A stretch of DNA of 64,000 bases from CAYQXJ01 sp964421565 (GCA_964421565.1 CAYQXJ010000005.1:1-64000), one strand, 5' to 3'. Shown: positions 34,151-43,746, numbered from the stretch's first letter. The notes: generated by a model from the letters alone, not told the origin. A program made the numbers and translations.

Positions 34151-36058
34151 TCATGTCGTTACGACATTCCGCCCGTACGCAACGGCGAGCGCTGCCCGGG
34201 CCAGGCGACGGCCGACGTCCTGCTTGTTGGCAGGATGAATGTTGCCGGCCTCGCCGATGTCGATCGTGACCGCCATGCCCGTCTTCGGGAGCGAAAGGGC
34301 GCTGAGCTGGGCTTCGCGCAGCACTGGCCAGGAGTCCTCCTCCTCCACGGGCTCGATTTGCCTTTCCCGCCAGTTCGGCAGTTGCACGAAAAGAAACGGC
34401 AGCTCCGGCCGGTCCCAGCGCTCGCGCCAGGCGCATATCATGCCGCGGAACAACTTGCCGTATTCGGCCGCACGGCCCGCGTTCGACTCGCCCTGGTACC
34501 AGATGACGCCGCGCATCGCCATGCGGGTGAAGGGGTGCACCATAGCGTTGTAAAGCGCGGCAGGGCGCCACGACTCCGTGTAGGGGTTTCTCAGGTGCCC
34601 CGGCATACGCGGCAGCCGGCGCCCCTCGGCCTCGGCTTTGCGCACCTCCTCGCGCCACGCAGCCAGGCCCTCTGCGCGGAGCTGCCTGCCCTCATCGGTG
34701 AACCACTGTTCGAGGCTGCTCTCCCATCCGGCGATCTGTTCCACATAGCCGAGTTTGCGCAGCGCGGGCTCGGGAGTCCACGACTCGGCAGGCGTTCCGC
34801 CCCATGCGCTTCGGACCAAGCCGATGGGAACGGCCAGCTCCGCCTGCAGGCTGCGGCCGAAGAAATAGGCGGTGGCGGAGAAACCGGCAACCGTCTGCGG
34901 CCGGCACACCTCCCAGTGGCCCCCGATATCCGGCTGTGGCACCCCTGAAACCACGTTCTGGGCCTTGAAGAACCGTATGAGTGGATGATCAGCCGCCGCC
35001 ACCTCCGCCTCTGCGTTCGCCGAGGCGGAGACCCGCCACATCATGTTCGACTGGCCAGAGCAGAACCACACGTCGCCGACCAGCACGTTGCTGAAGGCGA
35101 TCGTGCGGGCATCAGTTGTGACCGAGAGCGTCTGACCTGTCGCGTCGGCGGGCATCGGTGGCAGTTCGGCATGCCAGGCGCCGTTGTCTCCCGTCGTGCT
35201 CTCTATGGCGTGCTCGCCGAACCGCACGACGACCCTCTGGCCCGGTGCTGCCCAACCCCAGACGGTGACCGGCATGTCGCGCTGGAGCACCATATGGTCA
35301 GAGAAGACCGACGCAACCCGTAGCGGCGACTCCAGCAGTAGGATCCCGAATACGTCCGCGTCGCGCCAGGCGCGGTTCTTGTCCTCGCCGGCGATCGGCA
35401 CCGAACCGAGGAAACTCTCGCGCTTCTCGCGGAAGTCGTTGTCGCAGTACGCGATGGCGAAGCCCATGCGCTTGCCGGTTATGAGTTCGACCGGGGCGTT
35501 GTCGTCGGCATCGTCGCGATAGGTGTCGTCGTAGACGTCTACGGCCATCTCCCAGGTGGACACACCGTCTGCCTCGTTGCGTCTGGTAGTAATGTGCCCG
35601 TTGTAGTAGTGCGGCCTGCGATCTGTGCCCAAGTCGACCACGCGGTAGTCGAGTGCGACGTGATAAGCGAAGGCGTCGTGGGTGTATGTGTGTTCGCCGC
35701 CGGCGGCATCCTCGTCAAGGAATACCTCCATGCAATCGTCATCCGGCCATGCTTCGAGCCCGTCAGGGTTGGTGTCGCGCAGAACGTCGTCCGTGATCTC
35801 CGCCAATATGTACAGCTTCCTGGGGGTCCAGACGACCTTGTAGCGTCCGCTGAAGTCTTCATCTGTCACCGGCTCACCAGCCCAGAGCTGGGCAATCGGT
35901 GCCCACTGCGCCGCCGCCCAACAGGCGTCCCAGCCGACACCATCCACGACAGGAGCCACGTGTGCACGCGGCGCATGGTAAACTCGCTGCCCGACGGCAG
36001 CATCGCCCACCGCCGCCAAGCTGAGAAGGAAGGCCAGCAGGATTGGCTTCAGACGCAT
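34151..36058 (-). CDS. CBM9-like domain fused to sialate O-acetylesterase, stopped early by in-frame TGA
   Basis: A 635-residue exported protein. Signal peptide about 1-20; a CBM9/DOMON-like carbohydrate-binding domain (about 25-245: VVWTPRKLYILAEITDDVLR, DDDCMEVFLD); then a SASA-type SGNH esterase with VGDVWFCSGQSNMMWR (nucleophile Ser), SAWGGTPAESW and NIHPANKQDVGRRLA (catalytic His). Family members remove O-acetyl groups from sialic acid or plant glycans. The frame stops at TGA 34151-34153 where homologues normally have a Gly (G-P-L-Y/F-E-S-M), and 104 more codons follow. All catalytic residues lie before the stop. Last gene of the minus-strand run. Confidence 0.82.
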   Translation of the reverse strand: MRLKPILLAFLLSLAAVGDAAVGQRVYHAPRAHVAPVVDGVGWDACWAAAQWAPIAQLWAGEPVTDEDFSGRYKVVWTPRKLYILAEITDDVLRDTNPDGLEAWPDDDCMEVFLDEDAAGGEHTYTHDAFAYHVALDYRVVDLGTDRRPHYYNGHITTRRNEADGVSTWEMAVDVYDDTYRDDADDNAPVELITGKRMGFAIAYCDNDFREKRESFLGSVPIAGEDKNRAWRDADVFGILLLESPLRVASVFSDHMVLQRDMPVTVWGWAAPGQRVVVRFGEHAIESTTGDNGAWHAELPPMPADATGQTLSVTTDARTIAFSNVLVGDVWFCSGQSNMMWRVSASANAEAEVAAADHPLIRFFKAQNVVSGVPQPDIGGHWEVCRPQTVAGFSATAYFFGRSLQAELAVPIGLVRSAWGGTPAESWTPEPALRKLGYVEQIAGWESSLEQWFTDEGRQLRAEGLAAWREEVRKAEAEGRRLPRMPGHLRNPYTESWRPAALYNAMVHPFTRMAMRGVIWYQGESNAGRAAEYGKLFRGMICAWRERWDRPELPFLFVQLPNWRERQIEPVEEEDSWPVLREAQLSALSLPKTGMAVTIDIGEAGNIHPANKQDVGRRLARAALAVAYGRNVVTT

Positions 36059-36096
36059 CTTACTCTCTCCGGTGACATGGGCCAGCTCATCTCAAT

Positions 36097-36117
36097 GATG
36101 CGCCTCGGCGGCGCATC
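36097..36117. repeat. perfect hairpin in the kinase-esterase gap
   Basis: GATGCGCC (36097-36104), loop TCGGC, GGCGCATC (36110-36117). It lies in the 116-nt gap between the FGGY kinase stop and the esterase ATG, and could act as an attenuator or mRNA-stabilising element. Confidence 0.5.
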
Positions 36118-36174
36118 CTGCGGCGGATCCGGATCCTTGTCAAAGTGCGCTCGCACCCGTGCGCGCTGTGGCCC

Positions 36175-37677
36175 TCAGCCCAAGCTCTCAAGGCTCTCAA
36201 AGGCGGGCGCGAGCAGCGGATACAGCGAGCCATACAGCTCGAACTGCCGATCGTAGACGGCCCGAACCCGAGGGTCGGGCTCGCGGTTGGCGGTCACGCG
36301 GATGGCTCGGCAACCGTCAGCCAGATCGTCGAAAAGTCCTACGCCGACACCTGCCGCGATTGCGGCGCCGACACAGGTCGCATCTGCGGCGCGTGTCGAC
36401 AGCTCCTGCGTTGGCAGGCCGCAGACGTCTGCCAGCATTTGTCGCCATGCTTTGGATTGCCCACCCCCGCCTATCAGGCGTAGCGAGCGGAACTCGTTCA
36501 TCTCGCGCAGTACCTCCAGCACCGACCGCAGGGCGAACGAGACACCCTCGACAGCCGCCCGCAGGAAGTGCAGGCGGCCATGCTGCGGATTGATGCCGAA
36601 ATAGACTCCACGCGCGGCGGCGTCCCAGATCGGCGAACGTTCGCCTTCCAGGTAGGGCAGAAAGACCAGTCCGTCACAACCCGGCGGAGCACCTGCGAGC
36701 AGATCGTCGAAGCGGCCGAAGTCGCCGTCGGCCAGCAGATTCATCGCCCACTCCACGGAACGCCCGGCGGACTGTACGGTGCCGAAAACGCCGGTTGTCT
36801 GCCCGTCCAGCGAGGTGATGTTGAACACGCGCATGTGCGGATCAATGAACGGCTGCCCGCTGATGGAGGCGATCCAGGCCGTGGTGCCGATACAGCCGTA
36901 GGTGTCCCCGATAGCTACCGCTCCCGCCCCCACGCTGGCGCACGAGCCGTCGCCCCCTCCGGCGACAACAGGTATGCCGCTGGGCAGGGCGAGGGCCCGC
37001 GAGGCCTCGTGCGTCACCTTCCCCACCACATCAGTGGAAGAACGTAGGCGGGGCAGCTTGCCCGCATCCAGACCGAGCGCATCTATCAGCTCGCTGGCAG
37101 GCTCCCGTCTCGATATATCCATCCACTGGGCGTGGCCGGCGTCCGAGTAATCGGTCGAGCCGAACACGCCGGTCATACGGCCGACGATGAAGTCCTTGGA
37201 CTGCACGAAGCATTCCGTGCTGCGATAGAGCCCGGGCTCGTGCTCCTTCAGCCAGAGCATCTTGCTGGGGACGCAGCGAGGGTCGACCATATTGCCAGTG
37301 ACACGATAGGCTTCCCTGCGGCCCACGGCTTCGGCAACGCGTTCGGTCTGGGCGACGGCGCGTGCGTCGGAGTGGATCATGCTGCGACGAAGAGGCGCGC
37401 CCACGGCGTCAACCGGCAGGCATCCGAGCATCTGCCCGCTGACGCCGATGCCCACAACGCGTCGCCCACAATCGGCCCGACGCTCCATCAGCGCGCGTGT
37501 GTTGCGACAGACTCCACGCCACCAGGCTTCGGGATCCTGTTCGACGATTCCGCCGGACGCCGTGTAAGTGGGATGGCCAGTCGATTCGGACTCCAGAATG
37601 CTGCCGTCAGCACCCACCAACGATGTCTTCGTTGCGCTCGTGCCGATGTCATGTGCGATCAGCAACGGTTCAGGCAA
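36175..37677 (-). CDS. FGGY-family carbohydrate kinase (xylulokinase-like)
   Basis: A 500-residue sugar kinase. The N-terminal lobe has AHDIGTSATKTSLV (phosphate loop) and VGIGVSGQMLGCLPVD; the C-terminal lobe has FLPYLEGERSPIWD and SLRLIGGGGQSKAWRQMLAD, the xylulokinase-type signature, and ATCVGAAIAAGVG. The start is TTG 37677, set by GGAGGAGG 6 nt upstream. It probably phosphorylates a ketopentose, ketohexose or polyol produced by the neighbouring enzymes. It lies 58 nt after the glycyl radical enzyme gene. Confidence 0.88.
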   Translation of the reverse strand: MPEPLLIAHDIGTSATKTSLVGADGSILESESTGHPTYTASGGIVEQDPEAWWRGVCRNTRALMERRADCGRRVVGIGVSGQMLGCLPVDAVGAPLRRSMIHSDARAVAQTERVAEAVGRREAYRVTGNMVDPRCVPSKMLWLKEHEPGLYRSTECFVQSKDFIVGRMTGVFGSTDYSDAGHAQWMDISRREPASELIDALGLDAGKLPRLRSSTDVVGKVTHEASRALALPSGIPVVAGGGDGSCASVGAGAVAIGDTYGCIGTTAWIASISGQPFIDPHMRVFNITSLDGQTTGVFGTVQSAGRSVEWAMNLLADGDFGRFDDLLAGAPPGCDGLVFLPYLEGERSPIWDAAARGVYFGINPQHGRLHFLRAAVEGVSFALRSVLEVLREMNEFRSLRLIGGGGQSKAWRQMLADVCGLPTQELSTRAADATCVGAAIAAGVGVGLFDDLADGCRAIRVTANREPDPRVRAVYDRQFELYGSLYPLLAPAFESLESLG

Positions 37678-37735
37678 GGCTCGCCTCCTCCGCGTTGAGG
37701 GGCACTACGTCGGCTGTGGTCGAACCGAAACGCGC

Positions 37736-40114
37736 CTAAGCCGCCCCAACTTCCTGAGCGGTGCGCTGGATGATCTCGTCCTGGAGCTTGCGGTCCAGAC
37801 TTACGAAGTACTCGCAGAAACCTGCCACCCGCACGATGACGTGCCGATACTCGTCGGGCCGTTGCTGCGCCTTCTTGAGAGTCTCCTGATCGACCAGGTT
37901 GACCTGTATCTGAAGGCCGCCGCGCTCAACGTACGTCCGCAGCAGCGATTTCAGTATCTCTCGTCCTTCGGCGCCCCGCACGAAGCCGGGATTCAGCTTC
38001 AGGTTAAAGCCTGTGCCGCCGGTCAGCGGACCGAAGTCGAGGCGGGTCACGGAGTTAATCAGGCACGTAGGGCCGCTGACGTCCCTGCCCTGTGATGGCC
38101 CTATGCCATCGCTGAAGGGCATGGAGCGCAGCCGTCCGTCCGGGGTGGCGTCGGTCATCTCCCCCCGCCAGACGTGACTGTGGTAGCTGAACGACTGCGG
38201 GGACCAGATGGCGCCGATGGAGGACTCATGGTGCAGAACGGCGTCGACGAACTCCCGGTAGGTCCGCTCCGCCAGTTCGTCCACTTCGGGCTGGTCATTG
38301 CCGAAAGCAGGCACCGCGTTGCGGAGCATGGCGCGCAGGGCATCGTGCCCTCCGAAGTTCGCGTCGAGAGCGGCCTTCAGTTCGTGGAGCGTCACGGCCT
38401 TCCGTTGGTAGACGCACGTCTTGATTGCCGCCAGGCTGTCGGCGGCTGTTCCGAGCCCCATGGAGTTGAGGACAAACGAGCGGGGGTAACGTGCGCCTCC
38501 GCGGCAGACGTCCTTGCCCTTTGCCAGGCAGTCCTTCACAAGCAGCGAGGCGAACGGGTCACACCTTACTGTTGCGTCCTGCCCATAGCTCTCCTCGGCT
38601 GCTCGCATCAGCGACTCGGCCCGATGCCGCACCTGCAGCAGGAATGCGCCCATGAACTGCTCAAAAGTCCCGAACTCGTTCAGTTCCCCTGTCCGCCGCC
38701 CCGTCTCGCCAGCCAGGTTCGCCTCGCCGTTCGTGAAGACGAGTTCGAGCTGAACGGGAAACATCACCGCGCCGCCGCCATGGTAAGTCGGCATCATGCC
38801 CGCCAGCATCACCTCTACGCAGCCCATGGGATAGTAATCGCGTGCGTCTGCCGCCGGGTAGCCCAGTTCCGACAGACCTGGCAGCATCACGGCATCGTTG
38901 AATATCTGGGGTTGCCCGTTGCCGCTCAACATACAGTCCGCGATACGGTCCCACAGCTCCTCCGTCGCCTGCGCGTGGACGCGCACGGCAGTGTTCGGGT
39001 AGGGCTCTGCCACGGCATGCGTCGCCCGCAGGCACAGGTCGGTCAGCTCGTTCGTGCCGTCCTCGCCCTGCGCTGTTGTGCCACCCAGGCAGACGCTCTG
39101 CACCGTGCGCATCTTCGGCTCATTCACCTTCAACCACACGCATTCCAGCAGTGCCTGTGCCTCAGCGGGCGCGATGCGCCCCGCCGACCGATCTCGTTCG
39201 TAGAACGGCCAGAGGTACTGGTCCAGCCTGCCCAATGACATGGCCGAACCGCCCTGCAGGTTGCCAATGATATGCAGCATCCACATGAGCTGAACGGCCT
39301 GCCGGAAGGTCTCCGGCAGCGCTTCGGCTATCTGCTCGCAGACCTTTGCCATCTGGCGCAGTTCGGCGGCGCGTGCAGCGTCCGCCTCGCGCTCAGCGAC
39401 GCCGCGCAACGTGCGGCAGTAGCGTCGAATGAATCGGATGCAGCCTTCTACAGCAATGAGCGCCGACTCGTAGAAAGTGCGCTGCCCGGGGTTATCGGCT
39501 TCCTGGAGTCGGTCCAGGATTTCGTCACGAATCCCACCCAGGCCACGCTCCAACGCCGTGCCGTAGTCAAGGTGCAGGTGGTTCGAGGCGAACCAGGGAA
39601 GGTCCTTAACAAGCTGCTGCGGCTCACCGTAGTCGAACGTAAACTCGTGTTCCAGGACCCGGTACACCTCGGAGTAGGTGATATTCCGGTCGGCAAACTC
39701 CTGCTGGAGGTCGCGCGCGAGGTCCTGCAACTGACGGAAGGTGATGCTTCCGTCGTAGTGGTCACGACCCATGAGAGCCCAGCGCGACACCGCCTGCGGG
39801 GCGTCTGACGCGCGGCGGCGCAAGTAGCCTCGCACTGCCTCCCTGCCCTGTTCCAGGCGTTCTTCGGCGCTCTGCGTCTGCTCGGACAGGGGCCAGAGGC
39901 CCAGGATGGAGCCGGCGACCAGTTCGTGCGGAAGCACGGCCTGCTCCACCTTGTCTAACAGATGGGCGAATGCCTTGGCGCGGCGCAAGGGGCGCGGCTC
40001 CCCGACTGTCTGGGCAAGGGATGCGCCGGCAAGTTCGTGGAACCTGGTCCGTCGCACGCCGGCATCGCAGAGGTTGTGGATGTGTCTTTTCAGCTCGGTG
40101 CTTCTATCACGCAT
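37736..40114 (-). CDS. glycyl radical enzyme (PFL/glycerol-dehydratase-like)
   Basis: A 792-residue enzyme. The C-terminal glycyl-radical motif RVAGFCEYFVSLD places the radical on Gly765. The thiyl cysteine is Cys432 in YYPMGCVEVMLAG, with Glu434 two residues on; this C-x-E arrangement and the numbering are close to clostridial glycerol dehydratase (Cys433, Glu435, Gly763). Hence a dehydratase or lyase of a diol, polyol or similar is more likely than pyruvate formate-lyase. These enzymes need a radical-SAM activase; none is encoded in this window. Part of a minus-strand operon with kinase, lactonase and isomerase. Confidence 0.88.
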   Translation of the reverse strand: MRDRSTELKRHIHNLCDAGVRRTRFHELAGASLAQTVGEPRPLRRAKAFAHLLDKVEQAVLPHELVAGSILGLWPLSEQTQSAEERLEQGREAVRGYLRRRASDAPQAVSRWALMGRDHYDGSITFRQLQDLARDLQQEFADRNITYSEVYRVLEHEFTFDYGEPQQLVKDLPWFASNHLHLDYGTALERGLGGIRDEILDRLQEADNPGQRTFYESALIAVEGCIRFIRRYCRTLRGVAEREADAARAAELRQMAKVCEQIAEALPETFRQAVQLMWMLHIIGNLQGGSAMSLGRLDQYLWPFYERDRSAGRIAPAEAQALLECVWLKVNEPKMRTVQSVCLGGTTAQGEDGTNELTDLCLRATHAVAEPYPNTAVRVHAQATEELWDRIADCMLSGNGQPQIFNDAVMLPGLSELGYPAADARDYYPMGCVEVMLAGMMPTYHGGGAVMFPVQLELVFTNGEANLAGETGRRTGELNEFGTFEQFMGAFLLQVRHRAESLMRAAEESYGQDATVRCDPFASLLVKDCLAKGKDVCRGGARYPRSFVLNSMGLGTAADSLAAIKTCVYQRKAVTLHELKAALDANFGGHDALRAMLRNAVPAFGNDQPEVDELAERTYREFVDAVLHHESSIGAIWSPQSFSYHSHVWRGEMTDATPDGRLRSMPFSDGIGPSQGRDVSGPTCLINSVTRLDFGPLTGGTGFNLKLNPGFVRGAEGREILKSLLRTYVERGGLQIQVNLVDQETLKKAQQRPDEYRHVIVRVAGFCEYFVSLDRKLQDEIIQRTAQEVGAA

Positions 40115-40190
40115 GGTTTTGGGCTCGCGTTTGCTAGACGCTGTTTCTCATCATTGTACGGGTTCAGGCCGACAAAGGCCACTCTGCGGC

Positions 40191-41240
40191 TCAGATGTTG
40201 CCAGCGACCAGGCAGACCGGGGACGGGACGCGCAGCTCATAGCCCGTCCGTTCAAGCGCGCCCGTCTCGCCGTCAATGCGAAAGCTCACCACATTGTCGG
40301 TCCCCGCGTTGGCAGCCAGCAGGATGTCACCACGCGGCAGGATGCAGAAGTTGCGCGGGCCCTGCCCGAGCGTGGGATGGTGCCCTCGGGGCTCAAGCCG
40401 GCCTGAATCCGTGTCGATCGCGAACACGGCTATACTGTCGTGGCCGCGATTCGATCCGTACAGGAAAAGCCCCGACGCGTGGACGTGGATGTCGGCAGCC
40501 GACCCGTCTGCGTAACCTTCGGGCAGCGTGGAGACGGCCTGCAACGGGTCCAGCGCGCCCCTCTCGAAATCGTAAGCGAAGGCGGAGACAGTGTTGGCGA
40601 TCTCGTTGATGAGGTATGCGAAGCGGCCGGAAGGGTGAAAAGTGAAGTGACGCGGGCCCGAGCCCGGCGGCACTTCCGCGCATGTGACCTCCCCCGGCGC
40701 CAGCTGACCGCGCTGCCAGTCGTAGCGGTAGATCATGACCCTATCGATGCCGAGGTCGGCGGCGAACGCGTAGCGGCCACCAGGGTCGAGGGCGACCGAA
40801 TGGGCATGCGGCCCCGCCTGGCGCAAAGGATGCACACTATGACCTCTATGCCTCAGCACGCATGTCGCCTCCGCCAGTCTGCCATCAACATACGTGGGAA
40901 AGCAGCAGACGCTGCCGTCGCCGAAGTTCGCCGTCAGCACGTGCTTACCAGTTCGGTCGACCGTCACGTGACAGGGCTTCGAGCCGTGCGCCGGCCGGCG
41001 GTTGAGCAAGGATAGCTGCGTACCGTCGCTGCGGACGGCCCAGGCACTGACCGTCGCATGCTGCGGCACAGTGTGCGTTGCGTACAGGCACTGCCCCGCC
41101 GGCGAGAGCGCCAGGAAGGTCGGGTTGTCCGCCGCGCGCGCCACCCCCACCTGCTCCAGCTCCCCCGTGTTCGGGTGCACGTCGCAGACGTAGATGCCTT
41201 TGCTTTCGCCTCCGGTGTACGTACCCACGTAGACCAACAC
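40191..41240 (-). CDS. seven-bladed beta-propeller lactonase (Pgl/YbhE-like)
   Basis: A 349-residue protein. It opens VYVGTYTGGESKGIYVCDV, the family's first blade, and continues with repeats such as PTFLALSPAGQCLYATH, KHVLTANFGDGSV, GPHAHSVALDPGGRYAFAAD, GSGPRHFTFHPSGRFAYLIN and GPRNFCILPRGDILLAAN. E. coli Pgl hydrolyses 6-phosphogluconolactone; homologues cover other sugar lactones. GTG start with GGGAGAG upstream; no signal peptide. It suggests the operon includes oxidation of an aldose to its lactone. Confidence 0.85.
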   Translation of the reverse strand: MLVYVGTYTGGESKGIYVCDVHPNTGELEQVGVARAADNPTFLALSPAGQCLYATHTVPQHATVSAWAVRSDGTQLSLLNRRPAHGSKPCHVTVDRTGKHVLTANFGDGSVCCFPTYVDGRLAEATCVLRHRGHSVHPLRQAGPHAHSVALDPGGRYAFAADLGIDRVMIYRYDWQRGQLAPGEVTCAEVPPGSGPRHFTFHPSGRFAYLINEIANTVSAFAYDFERGALDPLQAVSTLPEGYADGSAADIHVHASGLFLYGSNRGHDSIAVFAIDTDSGRLEPRGHHPTLGQGPRNFCILPRGDILLAANAGTDNVVSFRIDGETGALERTGYELRVPSPVCLVAGNI

Positions 41241-41262
41241 AGCTCAACTCTCCCGTTCCGGC

Positions 41263-42024
41263 TCACGCATAGCCGAACTCGCGCAGGTTCAGCATGCTGG
41301 CCTGCACGCTCTCCATGCCGCTGAGGTTGTGCGGGCGGTCCTGCTCCACACTGAACCAGTCGACTCCTGTCTGTGCACCCGTCTCGATGACGCCCCGCAC
41401 ATCGACCAGACCGGTGCCGATGGCCGTGAACTGACCACGCTCGCAGAGGTCGGCGATGTCCTTCAGGTGAACCACGGGGCAGCGGCTCTCCCATTTCTGC
41501 AGATAGGCAACCGGGTCGGCGCCGCCGTACTGCACCCAGGCCACGTCGAGCTCCGCCGCCAGGTGTGCCGGATCGGTGTTCTCCAGCAAGATGTCCAGGG
41601 CGTATTGCCCGCCGAAGTCGCCGAACTCCCGGTCGTGGTTATGGTACAGAAGCAACAGATCTTCGGCTGCAAGCTGGCGACCGATTGCATTGTACCGTTC
41701 ACAGTCCTTCAGAAGCTGTTCCCGCCCTTCACATGGGCCGTAGTATTGCACCACGTATCGGCTGCCGACCGCGTGTGCCGTCCCGATAAGCTTGGGCAAG
41801 TCGGGCTCCTCATAGTAGCTAACGCCACCCACGGCGAGGTGCGACATGCCGAGGGACCTCAACTTCTGGCCGTATTCGTCGAGGGGCATGCCTATGCGGT
41901 CCATGCTCACGCCACCCTCGATGCCCTTGTAGCCCATCTCCGCAAGCTTCTCGACGGTGCCCCAGAAGTCCCGCTTCATCGCGTCGCCGATGATGCCCGT
42001 TATCAGTCCTATCTTCACTTTCAT
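41263..42024 (-). CDS. sugar phosphate isomerase/epimerase
   Basis: A 253-residue xylose-isomerase-like TIM barrel with GYKGIEGGVSMDRIG, YVVQYYGPCEGREQLLKD, LLLYHNHDREFGDFGG (His), AELDVAWVQYGGADP (Asp), VVHLKDIADLCERGQ (His/Asp) and WFSVEQDRP (Glu), giving the expected metal ligands. It lies 22 nt from the lactonase and 51 nt from the sulfatase on the same strand. Confidence 0.83.
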   Translation of the reverse strand: MKVKIGLITGIIGDAMKRDFWGTVEKLAEMGYKGIEGGVSMDRIGMPLDEYGQKLRSLGMSHLAVGGVSYYEEPDLPKLIGTAHAVGSRYVVQYYGPCEGREQLLKDCERYNAIGRQLAAEDLLLLYHNHDREFGDFGGQYALDILLENTDPAHLAAELDVAWVQYGGADPVAYLQKWESRCPVVHLKDIADLCERGQFTAIGTGLVDVRGVIETGAQTGVDWFSVEQDRPHNLSGMESVQASMLNLREFGYA

Positions 42025-42075
42025 TCAGCAGTGCTCCTTACCTGTGCATCCACAATCGGCAGCATGTCGTCTCCC

Positions 42076-43746
42076 TCACCGCTCCGGAGGCCAGTGGAAG
42101 TCCTTGTTCCACCAGCTTACGCCAATCCCGGAGGCGCGCCGTGCCTCTACCAGTTGCGCGAAGCGTTGCGAGCCCATGATCCCTGCGTCGTCGAGCGGGT
42201 AGGGATGGTCGAAGGATTGCAGGACATCGCGCAGCTCCTCCCGCATCTCATGAAGCTTCCCTTGGTATTCTGGGTCGGCGGCCAGGTTATGTTGCTCGTA
42301 GGGGTCGTCAGCCAGGTGATAAAGCTGATCGGGGTCGAAATAGCCCGGGTGATAATGCAACGCGATGCTGGCGTGTGACTGGTTGATTCCGTTCATGTGG
42401 TCGAGCGCGACGTCGACTTCAGCTTCTCGCATGCGGCGTTCGGCATCCGGCGGGTAACGGAAGGCGATGTACTTGTAGTCGCCCTTCAGCACTGCTCTCA
42501 GGTTCCCCGCCTCGAAGTAAAGGGTGTTCCGCTCGATCGGGGCCCCGCGCGTCAGCAGTGGCAGCAGGCTCCTGCCGTCGAGGTGGGCCTTCGGTCGCCC
42601 GACCTGTGCCGCGTCGAGGAGGGTGGGCAGCAGGTCCACAAGGCTTACCCGCTGCGACAGCCAGCCGGCTGCGGCCACGCGAGCGGACCAGCTTGCGATC
42701 ATGGGAACGTGTACGCCCCTCTGGTAACAGGTTGTCTTGCCGGGCTCCACGTTGTGGTCGGGCACGAAGATGACCAGTGTGTTCTGTGCCGCCCCCATCT
42801 GGCGCAGCCTGCGCATCAGCACCCCGACGTGGTCGTCCAAGAACAACATGCCCACGTTGATGCCGTCGACCGGCAGGCCGGCGGCTTCCAGTCGGCTTCT
42901 TATGGTCCGGCGCGGCGGGTGCGCCCCGATGTGGCGTGTCTGCATGCCGGCCGGCGTGTAGCGCGGATCGTGTTCGATGTCGTTCGCGTGATTCGGCCCG
43001 TGTACGGCTGTGGTCGCCACGTAGAGGAAGAACGGCTGGTTGCGGCCTTCGGCACTCTCCAGGAAGTCCAACGCTCCGCGCGTAATCCACTCGAAGTGGT
43101 GGTGACGCAGCTCGGGCAGCGGCGCGGTGGGGTTGTTGCCCTGAACGCTGGCAGCATAGTCGAATCCACCGCTTTTCCTGACGCCCTCAACCAGTTGCTC
43201 CTGTTTGCGTCTCAGGCGGCGGTCAACGTCAGGATCTTGCGCGCTCTCGCCTGGCTCGAACGTTGGCCGCTGCTGCTCGTAGAATTCGGGGGCCATAGGC
43301 ACGCCCCACTTGCCGGCGAAGCCTGTGTAATAGCCCGCCTGTGAGAGCAGCCGGCCCATGCACGGCGCATCGCGAGTGATGCCCGTATTCCAGGCGATTA
43401 CGTACGATTCCGAGGTCGGGTAATTACCCCGGAAGCTTGGGTGCCGGCACCGGCCGGGATGCCGCCCGGTAAGGATGGAGTAGCGACTCGGAGTGCAGAG
43501 CGCGGCCACGCAGTACGCCTCGCGGAACCGCACCCCGCCGGAGGCCAGTTCGTCGAGATTCGGTGTAAGACGATTCCCCCCGTAGCAACCCACGTAGTCG
43601 AGCGCCATCTCATCGCTCACGATGCAGACGATATTCGGGCGCCTGTTGCCGCCGCCCGCAAGTGAAGCACAACCCTGGCTTAGCAGACCGGCTGCCATGG
43701 CAGCTCCGGAACCGGCAAGGAATCTTCGACGAGACATGTCACTCAC
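42076..43746 (-). CDS. Tat-exported lipoprotein sulfatase
   Basis: A 556-residue sulfatase. The N-terminus has a twin-arginine signal (SRRRFLAGSGAAMAAG) ending in a lipobox LLSQGC (Cys26), so the folded enzyme should be exported and membrane-anchored. The formylglycine motif is LCTPSRYSILTG (Cys84), of the C-x-P-S-R type. FVPDHNVEPGK is the second metal site. The GTG at 43746 has GAGGTG upstream; ATG 43737 is possible. First intact gene of the minus-strand glycyl-radical-enzyme run. Confidence 0.88.
   Translation of the reverse strand: MSDMSRRRFLAGSGAAMAAGLLSQGCASLAGGGNRRPNIVCIVSDEMALDYVGCYGGNRLTPNLDELASGGVRFREAYCVAALCTPSRYSILTGRHPGRCRHPSFRGNYPTSESYVIAWNTGITRDAPCMGRLLSQAGYYTGFAGKWGVPMAPEFYEQQRPTFEPGESAQDPDVDRRLRRKQEQLVEGVRKSGGFDYAASVQGNNPTAPLPELRHHHFEWITRGALDFLESAEGRNQPFFLYVATTAVHGPNHANDIEHDPRYTPAGMQTRHIGAHPPRRTIRSRLEAAGLPVDGINVGMLFLDDHVGVLMRRLRQMGAAQNTLVIFVPDHNVEPGKTTCYQRGVHVPMIASWSARVAAAGWLSQRVSLVDLLPTLLDAAQVGRPKAHLDGRSLLPLLTRGAPIERNTLYFEAGNLRAVLKGDYKYIAFRYPPDAERRMREAEVDVALDHMNGINQSHASIALHYHPGYFDPDQLYHLADDPYEQHNLAADPEYQGKLHEMREELRDVLQSFDHPYPLDDAGIMGSQRFAQLVEARRASGIGVSWWNKDFHWPPER

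Noticed and set aside
34100..34160. Selenocysteine at the esterase TGA
   Set aside because: Homologues have Gly, not Cys, at this place, and only a weak 5-bp hairpin (CCGCT/AGCGG) follows, without a convincing SECIS fold. No selenoprotein genes are in the window.
37736..40114. Calling this gene pyruvate formate-lyase
   Set aside because: PFL has two adjacent cysteines in the active site; here a single Cys is followed by Val-Glu as in dehydratase-type enzymes.
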